Shown here: positions 12,401 through 27,400 of the stretch, piece by piece
How the letters are laid out: every line of letters begins with the position of its first letter
Position numbering within the stretch: the first letter of the stretch is position 1
DNA from: Owenia fusiformis
Taxonomy: Eukaryota; Annelida; Polychaeta; Sabellida; Oweniidae
Reading direction: 5' to 3'
Assembly: GCA_903813345.2 (NCBI GenBank)
Contig: CAIIXF020000003.1
Span: forward strand, 23,887,248 to 23,951,247
Length of the DNA stretch: 64,000 bases
Program-made: the position numbers and the translations under genes
Notes under the pieces: model-generated
The model's input: the letters and a program-made list of their open reading frames with translations, nothing else
Database searches by the model: none
Told to the model about the DNA's origin: nothing

Positions 12401-15400
12401 AATCTAAAATGACAGTGTTCCAGGTTGTCACAATTTGAAGAAAATAATGTTTCTTCTTTTATCTGATTGATGTGATTGTCCCAGATTCTCAAAAACATTT
12501 TAAGATAGCACGTGATATGTTGCAGTGGCCCCTGATATTGTTCATTGTTTTCATGATGATAATTTATGAACTCAAATTATACAGGGTGTCCATTAAGTCT
12601 ATTTATACTTTATACAGATTTTGTATTGTAGAAACTTTATGGACACTCTGTATAATACAACATAATAAAAGGCACCATTCTGCCTGTATAATGTGATTGT
12701 CCCTGATTTAAAAACATATTAAAGGTTTCACTTGATTTGTTGCAGAGGCCCCTGACTGATGTTAATTGTTTTTATTCAGATCGAATATCTGTAATATTTC
12801 TGCATAATAACTGGCTCGTGTTTAACTCAAAAATCAATGCCTAAATAAAAGATCCCGCAAAACATCAATAATATGACAATCTGAGTTTCGTATCTGCCAA
12901 TTGTGTAAGACACATACACAAAGAGGGTAGGACGTAATATGGCTCAAAGAGTGGGTAAGCGGCACATTTTTCATATTTTATTGAAAGTTTTCATCTTAAG
13001 TTCTAGGTCTGATTAATCCGAAGTGAAGGTACTATTATTGGAAATTGTCAATCTAGTATTTTGGTTAAGATTTGCTCTGTCTGAGCAGTCTTGAAAATAT
13101 AACAGAATACTGATTATTCAAGTCAATATTTTATGTTTATAGAGCTACAGTATATAGGACGTCTATTTCATTGATGCATGAAAAATTTATCAATGGTATC
13201 TTAATAAAAAATGATATTTGCTTTCATAAGTGATATATAAACAATAAAGCATTCTATAAACAATAAAACATTTATGTAAACAATAATACATGATAGTCAC
13301 TTTGTTTGGCTATTTGAGTAAACAACGGGAACATGATTGTGACTTTGTTCATATCTTGAGATGTCATGTTCTGGTAGTTATAATCTCTTGATATTCTACT
13401 CAGGCATAATGCATTGAATTGTCATCATTTCATTTGCATCCAAAATAATGTTTACAAAAGTTTGGATTTATAAACATTCTAGCAGTGTGTCTCTAATACA
13501 ATATTGGAGGACTGTGAAGCGATGTTGTTCATATCACTTTGAAAATTATTACTACTCGTTCAGCAGTCTAGCTACAAGCCTCTGTGACCCCCTCCCCTCT
13601 ACTTGACTAAACACCTTCTCACACAGAGTTGTTGTTATTGTAGTGGGGGGGGGGGTTATAGGGGCTTGTAGCTAGACTACTAGTACAGCCTTTTGTCCAA
13701 TTATTACCTTTAACACCCTTAGTATCAGCTACTAGTGGGGGGTGCAAGAGTTACCTATAACTTGTTTAATACCAAACTTCTTGTATTGATGTTGTATTCT
13801 ATGATGTCATGGAGTGTTTAAAAGCCCCCCGATTTTTGTGCATTATAGACCAAGTTAAACTAAGTTTAAATATGCATTAGGATTTTTTAGAAAGTGATGT
13901 TACATAGAAAAACAAGCATCATATATCTTCTAGTAAAACTAGTATTTTTAGAGTGTGTAGCTAAATATGATAACATGCAGACATGTTTTGGTTGAGAAAA
14001 TATGTTTGCAGCTCAAATTGTTGACCTTAGGGAGAAATCTAGGACTAACCAGACTCCACATTACATTATATTGAGCAATGGTTATTTTGAGCTATATTTT
14101 GCAAGACACTCCCTCCTCACCCCAAAGAGTACGGACACTGAGTAAGGTCAAATGAGAACTGCTGATGGGGTAAGATGGGTAAGAATATTCTCATGACTCA
14201 CTGATGTCATCCTTGGCCCAAGAGTAATTCATTGCATTACATCTGCTATGGAAGCAGTGAAGGACCGATCTTGAAGGAGGACTGATGTTCCCATCAGGAT
14301 ATGTTCCCATATTGATAAGTGTTCATGTCGATGTTCCCATTGAAATATGTTCATATGAATATATGGGTTATACTACTACACGACACTATGTATGTTTACA
14401 TTTCATGTTATTGAATTTTGCTTTCGCATCATAATGTGTGAAGTGTCAGGCCCGTAGCCAGGATTTTCACCAACAATGGCCAAAATCACTTAAAATGTGC
14501 TCAGAATGGTGAAAAACTGCATGATTTTGAAAGATTTTTTGGCCGGGGTGGGGGGGGGTTTTGCTTGAACCCATTGAACCCCCCCCCCCTCCCTCCCCCT
14601 GGCTAAGGGCCTGAGTGTTATGATACGCATGTTGCATCCAGCTGAGCTATAGATGCACCAATCTTGCATAATTTCAGCATATTTTGCAGCTATATATAGA
14701 CCCTTATCCTTGCTGTGGAACATATGTACACAAGTTGGTTCTTAGAGGGTTGTTTGTAGGGGTGGCCTAGTATGGAAGATGAATATGAGTGGAAAAATAT
14801 GGATTTGGGATGGAAAGGTGAACGGTTTAATGACAAGGAGATTGGGTATCTGGGGTAGGGGTGGAAGGAGTTAGAGATTGGATAGATAGATAGAAAATAA
14901 GGTGAAGAAATGGAGGGAAATGAGTTAAATACATAGCACGGGGTGGCATCGGGTTGGGAAGCTTCCAGAGACATTGAATATAGTTGATTGGGCTACTGTG
15001 ACATCATATATATAGATATATCAGAATATTATAGATAGGTCAGAAGAACAGAGTCCTTGTGTAAAAAAAGTAGTAAGTCTTTTCAGTTATCTAGGATAGA
15101 AATAATACTAGTATAAAACTCATGGTCAGGAGTCTCATAAGCAGCAGACAATTTTCTGGTTGTTTTTACCAAAACAGCCATTGTTTTGAAGAACTTTGCA
15201 AATGTTTCAATGATATGATATCTAATAATTTCACCCTGGGGACTTCTAAAAAGTATTCTACTTGTGAGGTTCTCTACTTACAAAGGTTCATTTAACACTG
15301 AGTCAGTATACTGCAGGCCTGAAAAGTGTTCTATGTACAGAGGTGTTCGTCTTAGGGTTATGTTCTACAGACAGTTTTTACTGCATTTTGAATTTAGTTT

Positions 15401-18400
15401 TGGGTTGTGACTTAAGAATTTCTGTTTTCATGTACACCAGAACAAAATGTTTGTACTTGTAAGGTTCTGAAGAAAGAATTCAAAGAATGAGGAATTATGA
15501 GGGATATAGTTTCAGTTCCCATAAACTCTGCTAACTCTTATCAATTATCGCCTGTTTTAATCAAAAAGTACAAGAGAACATTTGAGGATTGTGATTGTGA
15601 GTGATTGAAATATCCTGTATAAAACTAATCAAAATCATCAAATATTTTATCTTATAACACTTGGGATTTATTAGTGCTTTTTTGCATGGCAAAATTACTT
15701 TTTTGATATCATTCTATTAATATTGTATCTCAAAGAATTTTATGTTTACTTTACTGCACTTTTCTCTCACTGCAAGTACATACCAGTGTATATAAAAACC
15801 AAAGCCTGTGATCCTTAACATATTTCAATCAGTGTGAAAATTAAATGGTAACTAAACTACATGAATTACAATATTCTCCAGCTCCCTGGGCAATGCTGCT
15901 TGAGACAGCGCCAGGTCATCTTGGATTTCTAAGGTATGAGCATCACCCTGAAATGCAAGTTTTGGGCTAGGTTTGGTTGGTGCTGTTGTAAATAGATCTT
16001 CACAACATTGTGTCTTGTTTACTGAATAGAATATTTAGGGCTATCTTTGTGGGAAACAAGGAACCAAGTCATCACCTTGCTAAATAGGAACATTATACGT
16101 CCCAGCACTCAACTCCAGAATCCCTGAATATTTACAATACATTTTTTAACTGTTTAAATATAAGTAGATATTGTACTTCTTATATCGAATTATATGAAGC
16201 CAGTTTTGCTTCAATTTGAATTCATGTATTCAGCGCTTGCATTAGGCTCTGAAAAATGTGAGTCCCAATGAAGGAAAAAATTTTAAAAAGTGAGTCCCAA
16301 CAGAAAAAAGCGTGTCCTCCAATATATAAGCTAAATTAGCTATAATGGGCTATTTTGTAATGTGCATGACTTGATCTTTAATACATGTCTTATGTGTTTT
16401 CAAAATGTTGCCATTCGTGCCCTGTGATTTAAACATGTTCTTTATATTCAATTCACTTATGTTATGTAACCTCCAGCCTGTTATAGTAAGTACTATTATA
16501 CTGTGATTATCTTTATACTTGCTGTTTGCACTGAACAACTGCTTGAAAAAATAAGAACATTTTTTAGTATGAATTTGTCTGACGCTCAGTAATTTAGTGT
16601 AGCACTACATTTTCTACATGATCAGAATCCTCTGATTTATATCATAAATTAGACCATTTTGACGTTATATAATCACAAATAGACTACTTCACCTAGGTAA
16701 GTATGCATCATTTGTACAATTGAACTCATTTTGAAGGTTTTATATCAGCTTTTCAGTGAGAAAAATATGTCACATGCAAACTGATAACCTATTATCGCCC
16801 ATTACAATAGTTCGTTTTTCTGCATTCTTTTTCTTTTTAACTCAAAATAAAGTTGTAAATCTCACATATTTTGATCTTAATATACACCTCAAAGAAGTCA
16901 AACATGATCAACTATTGAAATTTTCAAGATTTTCAAAAAATGTTCAAAGTTTTGACTCAATTTTTTTTCCGTCCCAAAAACGGAAATATTTTTTATTTTT
17001 CCGTCCTACAATTTTTTTTTGCGTCACTTACATGTAAGGGACGCCGTTAATGCAAGCCCTGTGTATTTTTATATGATTTTAATGTTTTACAGGGACTGGC
17101 TTTGATGCATTTCAGTGCAGTTCAACATAGTTTTTTGTCATCAAGGCCATCTATGCCCAGTATAAAATGTACAATCAAGTGTGTTTTAAAAAAAAAATAC
17201 TTGAATGTTTTTCCAGCTAGCTAAGGGCACATTCCAGTGTCATGTTATGTGGTAATATGACATCAGGACCCAGATATAGTATCAGTTACAACTGCACTAA
17301 TAGTACTAGTACTATAAATGTCACATGGCAAACATCTTATTGTACTTACAATCGACCTCTTCTGTCTTTCATACAACAAAGTTATTTCGGGATGTAGAGA
17401 AGCTGTCCTTCCATTTATTTGTATGTTTGCCTATTTTTACATTCATTTGTTTAGATGATAACTCAAATACCAGTTGACACATGTAAATTTTATACATCTA
17501 TATACCATATGGGCGTAAAACCTCTGCTTGAGAAGAAATTTTCAAAATGGCCGCTAAAATGGCCTTCAGCCCCCCCCCCCCCCCCCCAGATCCGACAGTG
17601 CTATTATCAAATCTTGGGTCATCATATTGAAGTTCTGACCAGAAATCATTCTGATACTCAAAGCATCTTTCTCTTTCACCAGAAACATACATACATCTCA
17701 AGACTGGGAAGAAATGAGCCATCATGGTTTATCATGATGGTTGAAAATGTGATTATTAGAATTTAACAGTCAATGGAACTCTCTTTACTTCAGTATATCT
17801 TGAGCAATACACGACTGGGAGAACAGAATGACTCCAGTGGTGATTACAATTCTGTTTGATTTGTTTTACTGACGTCATTATAAAAGAAACACAACTAAAA
17901 TTAGCCTTTAGATATAACACAGCTTAAGTAGAAAGGGAAGTTAATTGAAACATACAAGTATATAAAAAATTGTTTAAGTTCAAGTGGCTTGTATCAGAAT
18001 CCATCTCATATTTAAATAAGATTTTCCCTTGAGGATAGCCAGGGACTGAAATAGAGGTCTTGAGGCCATTGTTGGATGTTTGGTTTGTGTCCTGTCTGTA
18101 AGGGTTTGAGGGGGGCTGCTGGGGCAGCTTGTTCGAAGGGGATTTCAGAGCCAAAATTGAAACCTCATCTTTAGGAGCAAAATACACATAGCATCGTTCT
18201 TTATTCTCTATTCTTGATACATTTTCAAATACCTGATATGATTAACATATACGTAAAAATAACTCCTGAGACTTGTAGAAAATATAAAAATAAACAAAGT
18301 AAAGTATTGAAGGACCCAATATATGTAAAATGAGTAAGACATGAAGAGAACTGAAATATGAAATATTAATGTGTAAAGAATATTTGGATGTGTCTGTTAA

Positions 18401-21400
18401 TTATAGGCACAGCTTGCTACAGTGTAGTATCATATTAGAATAAAGTCCCAATCAATAACAAATGTATAAATAAACACAACTAAGAGACTGGCAGGGGGTG
18501 AAATGAACAATCCCCACCCACCCCCTCTTTGAGGCTTGACACAAATTGGCAAATCATGATTTTCGTGAACTTTTTGCCAGTGTTAAAAAATTGTACTAAA
18601 CAACATGACTTCATCTGTACTTGTCACATTTTAATAGTTTCTTTAGTGGATGTTTTGTATAGTTTAATTTAGGTTTAAGTAAAGGTTATCCTATGTTTTA
18701 CAAATATCCATCTGTGTTTAGGAATGTTCAACTTCCTTTATTCCAGGGTACAAGGTAGTCATACATATAAAATATAAAACAGTTGACGTCAGATTTTGAT
18801 GTTTCTTTGAGTTAAGCTTTGCGTCTGTCATATAAAGTGTTTATTGGCAATATAATACATTGATTGTTTGGGAGTATATAGATTGATGCTGTTTGATGTA
18901 AAGGTTATTTTGAAACTTAACATTTAGGTAAATAAGGAAATGCCTGTAGACATTGTCATCTCTGTCTGCCAGATAATTGATTCACCTTTGTTAATACAAA
19001 TCTGTATTGAATGGTTGGGGAAATAACCAAAAGATTTGAAGAAATGATTATAAAAATGGTTGTCAAAAGTGAAAATTGGGACTGTGTTTCTTTGTATATC
19101 TCATATATCAGGAAGTTTGAGGAAGAAGGTTGTAAGGTTATTCTCAAAGCAACAAATAATCTCTGAGGCAGTTCAAAATGTCATTGTGGTTATGTTTTGA
19201 AATGAGAAATTTGGTGGAAAATGGTGGAATTAGCAAGGAATGAAGGAAACAGGCATGTTGCTAACACTCTAAATTGTTTGGAAATACCTGAAAATCAGGT
19301 AGTTCGTTCAAATTTTGGAGAGAAATTACGTCGAGAGCAACAATGATTTTTCAGAACAGGCTTTGACATTAAATATCTGGAAGCATTCCAATGCCGGAAC
19401 TGTTCCCATAATTCACAAATTCCCTCCTTTTCCTAATAACATATCAGTAAATAGAAAATTAAATTGACAATTTTGACATTTTTGAAAATCCAATGTAGAA
19501 GTTCATCAGCATCCAAGCGTATTATATTTCTGTACGATTTCATGTGTGTTGGAATGTTTGCATATATATTATATAGGGTGTCATATTCTAGCTAAGATGG
19601 CCACAGAGGAAACAACAAGCTCTCTATCCGACATTCCTTAGGAAACCTGCTAGTTTCTGATTAGCACCAAGCTTCTCAGATTTCCTGCCCTTCAAAGTCT
19701 TCATACTCTTTTGGTTTACTATCTACATAATATTGAGATGGCTTTTCCTATCATAGTTGATTCTTTAATAGAAAAAGTTAACCTCAGTGAATTATGCAGT
19801 GATATACCTGGATATTGACAAAGGTGCAAAATAGTATTTAGATAAAATCCTGTCAATATAGAAGAAAAAAATTTGACGCTGAAAATTTGGTTCCATTTTT
19901 GACAATTGGGCCCTGTTATCCAAATGATACCTGTTTTATAGAAATGGTATCCAATTTGGAAAATTATGCATATTTTGAGAGTCGAGGTCTAAAATATGAA
20001 TAACTTCACATGTCAAGGCGCAATCTTTTTTTTAGCTCACATGGTGAGCTTTTGCAATCGCTCACTTGTTTTAATTTCTTTTCCTGAATATCTTGACCCA
20101 TCTTGGCTATCTTCCAAAATATAGTGAATTATGATTCCTGCTTTTTACATTGTAACAATAATATAATGAACAACAGAATGATATTTTCAAGAAACAGTTT
20201 CCAGCTTTAATTTATTACCCCTTGTAAACAGTCCAACTCTGCATATAAAGCAGATCATCATACACAAATCTTACTGTTCTCTGGTTTTCAGGGTAAGATT
20301 TGTCCTGACTTATGACGATTGACAATGTGCCATCTTTTATCTTAGTTTCCCTATAACTTATAAGTTACCCCCCCCCCTCCCCCTAGGAGTAGACCATGTT
20401 GTAAGTAGTAATCTGATTGCAATAAATAATAATCTAACATATATAAACATTGCACATAGCTGGAATTGCTGGGTAGCTAGATAAGATTCTGTGTATGTTG
20501 GATTTATATGCCAGGTACCATTGCCTTCTGACTCTATCACATTATGGTAAATGTGTTCTTCTCCCTGACTGGAAAATGTGTGTCCGGTACGTGCCACGTA
20601 TAAATGCCACGCATTAGACTTATTTGACAGAAGATTTTGATCACCCCAAAGTAAATAGAATAGAATAATGATGGAGAATCATTTCTATATGGGAGCAGTT
20701 CACTTCATATGTATCTATGAAAAAACTGGGAAAATATATTAAGCCATTAATGTAGTTCTTGCACTGTTTCATCTTGACCTCCAAACATTTTGAAGTATTT
20801 GGGTGATATATAGCCAAAAAACACTGGTTAATGTATGAGAGTTACATCTCTATATCTCATGGCTCTGGCTTGGTGTTTATGCAGACTGTGTGAATGTTTA
20901 CAGAAAAAATCAATTTAGATATGCTGAGTATCCATTTACATTACAACATATATGCATCTTAGAAATGCTTGAAATACAAATAGTCTTGCTCAAAGACTGT
21001 ATCCACCCCCCCCCCCCCCATCACCTTCACTCTCTTTACCTGGCAATATAGAGAGAAGGATAAAGGGGGGAAGTACAGGGTCTTTTAAGCAAGACTAAAA
21101 TACAAACTGTTATGTGTTAAACTGTTGTTTGAAATGGTATTTGAAGACTTGCTTAATGTTGTAGGGTTTTATATTACTTAAGTGGCCGACATTGTGGGGT
21201 AATCTAATTTTAGGTTTCAAAGTGGCTGACACCTTGTAAAGCTGGGTTATTGTGGGTCAGAATTAATGCAAGGTGTTTTTCATGTATATACATTAAAACT
21301 TATATAAGTAGAGCACCTTCCCCTCTAAAAAGTATTCTACATGTGAGGTGCATTTAACATTAGTTAAGTGTTTTACTTCTGAAGGACAAGGTTCCACTTA

Positions 21401-24400
21401 AAAAGGTGTTCCATGTTTTTTATATACATTTTCATACATATAAACTTGAACCTACACATACTTACTTTTTCATCTTCATGTGAGGTCTCTTATTTTAATA
21501 AAACATATTTTAATGCTTCATTGACTTGCTTGTCACAGACTGGGTCATCTAATCTAAGGTCACTGCACTTAGCTGCTCAGAAACTTGTAATAGATAAAAG
21601 AACTGTTAATCAAACAAGGTTAATCATTGAGTAATGTCACTTCAATGTCATTATCCCTTTCCTTTTCATCCTTATCCTAATTGTGAATATAGTCTTGCTT
21701 TTGTACCCCTTCCCGATTATAACCTCAAAAAGAAGGCCTGATACAAGAGTACTGTGAACAGCTTGTTAGTGTTTTGTCTGTGCTCTGTTGAGACTGCTGT
21801 AGAAATATGATATCTGATGATAACCTTTCTATGGGAGCTTGCTTTGTTAGCAAGATATCTCTACTTACCTGCCCAGCCCTATCCTCATGTATTATGGTAT
21901 GGTAGATAGTATGTAAGAAAATGCATGGAGTTAAGGATCAACATATTCTCTTTGATTGAATTATTCTTGTGTCAGTTCATTTTTATGGACATTAGGCTAT
22001 ATGAAGTATAATCTTGAAAGTTTATAATGGAGTCTATGTAACTCGGTTCACATATATAATTTTATCAAAAGTGATTAACTAAGTGAAATCATTTAAAGGC
22101 AATCGCAGTTGTCCCGGAGATTGGGACCCAATAATTCCATAAAAGTTTATAGGCCTATATTTGAAAGATATTAAAGCTCAGAACATCTCATAAAAGAGGA
22201 ATAGAATAGCATATCAGGGCAGAAAGCTAGCAGTTACTGTAGTTTCATCTCTTTAATGGTAACCATTCAGATGTCTTATACATAACATCGGCTCCCCCAC
22301 TTACCATTCTCTTTCTTGGGGGTATTTAAATGTATTTCAAAGGCCCCATATAAAGTTCAAACCATTTCATTTATATTTGAAAATTGGCTGGAAAGTATAA
22401 TTAAGAAATAAAAAACTTTTTTCATTTTTTTCAAACATCTCTAAGATAACAGATCCATCTGTACTTCTTAATGTGTGGAAGGGTATATGTATTATTTTAT
22501 CATACTCTGATTTATGTAAGCAAGCAAGTGTTTATTGATGGATATGAGATATTAAATGATTAACCCAGTAAGAATCACGATTAATCGCTTACAACATTTA
22601 CTAATCAGTATAAATATTTCATGTATTTCCAGGTCAGTGTTACAGCTGTGGTGAAAAGGTAACAGGAACCAGTGATGCATGCCAAGCCATGGGAAACCTT
22701 TATCATACCAACTGCTTTGTATGTTGTTCTTGTGGTAAGTCTAGATGCATACATACAGGGTGATCCCAAAAATTGGAAAATTTGGTGAAAAGAGCATGTC
22801 TGGATTGAAAACCTGATTTTTCTAAATCTCAAGTCTAGAAGCAATATGAGTGTACCGTATACTGCTGTTTGCCACATTAAATACTCTACAGTGTAATATG
22901 AATTCAAGAAGATTCTATTTTGAGAGTTATTCCAAAATTTGAGGGTTGCAATTGTTTTGGGCCAACCTGTACCTTTGTCCTGTTTTCATATTGCTATCTA
23001 TACTATTTCTATATAACCTAACTGCCTTTGTTGATTTAATATTCATAAAAATAAGACTGTCGAAAATTCATGTATTCACTGGCAGATCTCAATTAAGATA
23101 TTACTCTCAGTGTGGGACATTTGAGCATTGATATTTTTTCCTAATCTGCATAATATACAGTTAAAGATAAGTCTCACACAAACACTCTGAATTTGAAATA
23201 AGGAATCAACTTTATAGATATTAATTCAAATATATTCCATCTCATAGTTGAGAAAAGATGTTTTGATGCAAACGCATACACGCATCTTTATCATTTGAAA
23301 TTAGAAAATAACTTAAGATTTTTTCAAATGCACAGAATGTTTATTTTCTTAGGATCACAGAAGATACGATTCAATAGTGTTAAAGAATGATATTAGAAAT
23401 TCAGTTTTACAGATTTTGCTATGTTTGATCATGGAGCCATTGCGCCATCTTTTCTTATACCCTTGCACCAGTCAAAACATGAATGAGCCATATATTTACC
23501 ACAATGCTTTTCTTCATCATGTGATACTTATGTGTTATTCCAGGGAGGACCCTCCGAGGCAAGGCATTCTATAATGTACATGGGAAGGTTTATTGTGAGG
23601 AGGACTATCTCGTAAGTTGATATCTTCATCTGTAAAATTAAGTTCAGTATTCAAAATTGATAAGTTAGTGGATTGATTAAATTTGATTTAAATCCTAATA
23701 GATATTTGATGCAAATTTACTTATTCTATTTGATGTAAAGGAAAAAATTAATATTAAATTAGAGAAGTTATAAGTACAGCATACTTCCTCAATGAAAAGT
23801 AAATGAAATTTGAGCTTTTAAAATTTACTGTTTTATGCTCTGTAGAACATTTTTCTGACATAACGCACATGTTAATGAAAAACAATATGTCTCCAAAGGA
23901 TGCATTTATTTAGAGTGTGTCTCAAAGACTCATCTTTCACTTAAAGACTTTCAACAAATTATTGCATTACCTAATATATATTGGTCATTAGATTGTGCCA
24001 ATTAGTTAATTCAAAAATGAGCAGAGTTTTAGCAAGAGTGTCTCAGGAACCAGTATACTTATAAGCATTTAATACAACGTGAAGAAAGCACCAAGTGAGA
24101 CGTTGTACAAAAATGGACTTTTGAAAAGCATGAGGAGTTAACTACTATATGTTAACTTAATGCTGTTTATTGTTGATGTTCTTTGGGAAAGCTGGTCAAA
24201 CCTGGTCAAATTCACTCATTCCACATATCTGTATATCTAATTTTCTTTCAAATAAGTCTTTCAAACCATTTATTATAATATGTTTGATTAACTTTATGCT
24301 GCAATCAAAACAAAGCATTTATTTTTTAAAATGATGAATGGTGTCTGTGATGGTCTTGATGACCCACAAGTCATTGTATTCAGTGATCTTTACCCTCGTA

Positions 24401-27400
24401 CCTGTCAGGTGTGTTGGCTTAGACTGATTTATTTACCTTCGTGTTTTCGATATTTATTCATTTTTATTGCTGTGTTTTGAATGCTCAGAACAACACTACT
24501 ATACTATGTGAAAGTTCAAGGACATATCAGGTACCTCATTGTCAGGAATGGATTCTTTCATATAGAACACAATATTGTGTCTGTCATCAAAACTCCCAGA
24601 GTTTCAATTAATGTATCACCGAAAGTTACTTTTCAAAGTCAACATACTATGCAGATATGTTACAGGTTTATCTGATAATAACTAAAATGATCAAATAAAA
24701 TATTTGTCGGAGGTAAGTGTCACATATGGACGATAGAAGACTTTGTGTGTTCGGAGCTCAACTCAAGGGGGTGTTGTATCCATTGTAAATCTATGTGTAG
24801 TATAGGGATAGAGAAGTATACGTTAAGTACACATAAATGTACATGGATTAGATGATTGGGAATTTTGCTCAGCAATTAAGAACATTATGGTAATCAGGAT
24901 ATATATTTTGGACAGCGTCCCAAATATAGTAAAGTGTGAAATCAATGGAATTTGTACACATTTTATAGAGACATTTAATCTCAGTTTGATGTCTCAATAA
25001 ACCCATCTTCTATGATCAAAGTTAACATATTCAGTTTGATTGCATTAAATTATAAAATGAAACATGGGTGCCGTTTAAGATTTGAAAATATTCAGAAAGG
25101 AATCGAGCTAGGAATTCAGATAACCATTTTTTTAAAACAAATGATCAGAAACTGGTGCAGTTCATTCAAAACTTTGAAAGGAGAAGCAGTGAATAGGTGT
25201 GACCTTAGAGAAAAGTCACTTGTGTCTTTATTAATAAATTTTCTGCTTGTTGTGTTTCAGTACTCAGGCTTCCAACAAATGGCGGAAAAATGTGCAGTTT
25301 GTGGACATCTCATTATGGAAATGGTAGGTGAAACCTGGAATTATGTATTTTGACAGAAAAATGTCCAAATCTTGAGATTTGGTAAAAAATGGGTATTTGC
25401 ATGAATGGTAGTTTGTATTTAAGGTGAGTGGGATACACTGTCTAGTTAGGGTAGTTCCGGACTTTCACAAAAAACTCTAAAGCTGTGAACAAGTAATTTC
25501 ACATTTTATCAAAACATTTTAATCTTGAACTCTGAATTCTTTAACCATAACATAAATATCTATATAGAAATAGGAAAAAATGTGACCTATTTCATATAAT
25601 AATTGATACTTATATCATCATGAAAATTCTATAAAAATTCTCATCATAAGTTAATATATGAGTCATTAAAACTTGTCTACAAAAGCGCATACAAAAGTGT
25701 CTAAAACACAAAAGTTGATGGATTTGGTCAAAATATTCAAATATTTCTATGAGTTGATTTTTTTGTGCATGATAATAAATGATTTTATCTTAGCCCTTAA
25801 ACCATCTATTCACTTTGTTGTCAACACTGAATTCATTCAGGAAAAATATGCATTGACTCCATGGAGATTATTAAGTTGATAAGACTCGCACTTCAGTATT
25901 TAAAGTATTTGGAATATGTATTATAAATAGACACTTCATAAAAGATTGTACTGTATACTGTACTGTATTGTATAATACTGTAATGTACTATACTGTACTG
26001 TACTGTACTCATAGATACTAGTATTCCGTAATTCCACGGTGTGGACGGAATTTGACAAAACTTCAATTTTTTGCAGAATCCCTGATTTTCATGAAAATCC
26101 TGCGGAATTGCCAGAATTTCCAGAAATTACATATTTTACGATCTCCTACCTTTGCGGGGTATTTGAAGAGTGTCTGTTTATGTCCAACAATCAATCATTT
26201 TTGAGTACAAGTACGATTTCACCGTGAAATTCAACATTCTATCACGTTTAAATTCGCTAAAGCGAGTTCGCTAATGACGCGCAGTTCTTACCTAGAAAGT
26301 AGCTGACTTCCGTTTCCGTTGCTACGTCAATTTTCATCGTTTTAAAAGATTGCAGAATTTGGACTTTTTTGAAAATTTGTGCAGAATTTCGATTTTCTCC
26401 TTGCAGAATTTGCTTTTTTCTTGCAGAATTTTTTGCAGAAAACTAGTATCTGTGTGTACTGCACTGTACTTTACTGAAATGTAATATAATTTGTACTGTA
26501 CTTTGCTGTAAGTAGAACAATATGATTTTATGCAATTTGATTCAGAAAAAAAGAAAATGTGATTCATGTGAAGTCCAAAATGTATTCTAAGTCTCTTGTT
26601 TGTAGATTCTACAAGCTATGGGGAAATCCTTCCATCCAGGATGCTTCAGATGCTGCGTGTGCAATGACTGCCTCGATGGTGTCCCGTTTACAATTGATGT
26701 AGACAACAAAATATACTGCGTTAAGGATTACCACAAGTATGTATTATCGCTCAGTGGAAATGGAAACTTGAAACATTTTTTGTTTCTTTTATATATCTTG
26801 TACCAGTTTTCAGTCTCATACCATGAAGAACATGATGGTGACATTTTGTCATGTCAATTCTTTATCAATTTTTCTTCTTACATCTATATATGTATATTTA
26901 TGTGGTAGTGTCTCGTAGTGTACTCACCAGATTTATTTGTTTGACCTCATTTTACTATAATGAGTATGAATGTTCAAAATCTGGTGAAAAATGTTCATAA
27001 TTATGAACTGGGTAGAAATTAATTTTGGACTTGGTTGAAGGGATAAATAAATTAGATGCATTGCCTAGTAGCTTAAATGATAGGGAGATCACAGGAATAG
27101 TCTTAAGTAAGTGGGATATCTGAAAGAACATATAGTTTATTTTTACATCATTATGCTTCTGTTTTCTACAACAGTCATGATTGAGATAAAGATATACCAC
27201 ATATATGCTTGTATTATTATGTCATTATGAATAAACTTTTATGTACATGTAGCCTCTCTCAATTTAAGATAAATATTTTCTTTATTTGCATGAGTGTTCA
27301 TTTTTTCATATTTATACTACATATTTGTATTTTTCAAAATCAATATATCATACATAGCACATCTACCAAGGTTTATATTTAAAATTGATTGTTTGTATAC

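Larger units (their letters stand above)
438..22632 (+). other. 22.2-kb intron 1 of the LIM gene
   Basis: Starts with gtgagt and ends with ttccag. No open frame in it is longer than about 100 codons and none resembles a known protein. Stretches 438-3835, 3976-7744, 9896-10639, 10793-12581, 14614-16230, 17062-20030 and 21098-22632 show only AT-rich intronic DNA, with short homopolymer runs and scattered repeat fragments. One fragment family (tgatactcaaagcatctttc-type) occurs near 10265 and again near 17650, and explains the similar short frames there. Recognisable mobile elements inside the intron are listed separately. Confidence 0.85.

Noticed and set aside
20358-20597. 79-codon minus-strand ORF in LIM intron 1
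   Set aside because: Ends in a poly-G/C stretch and shows no domain; a chance frame in intron sequence.
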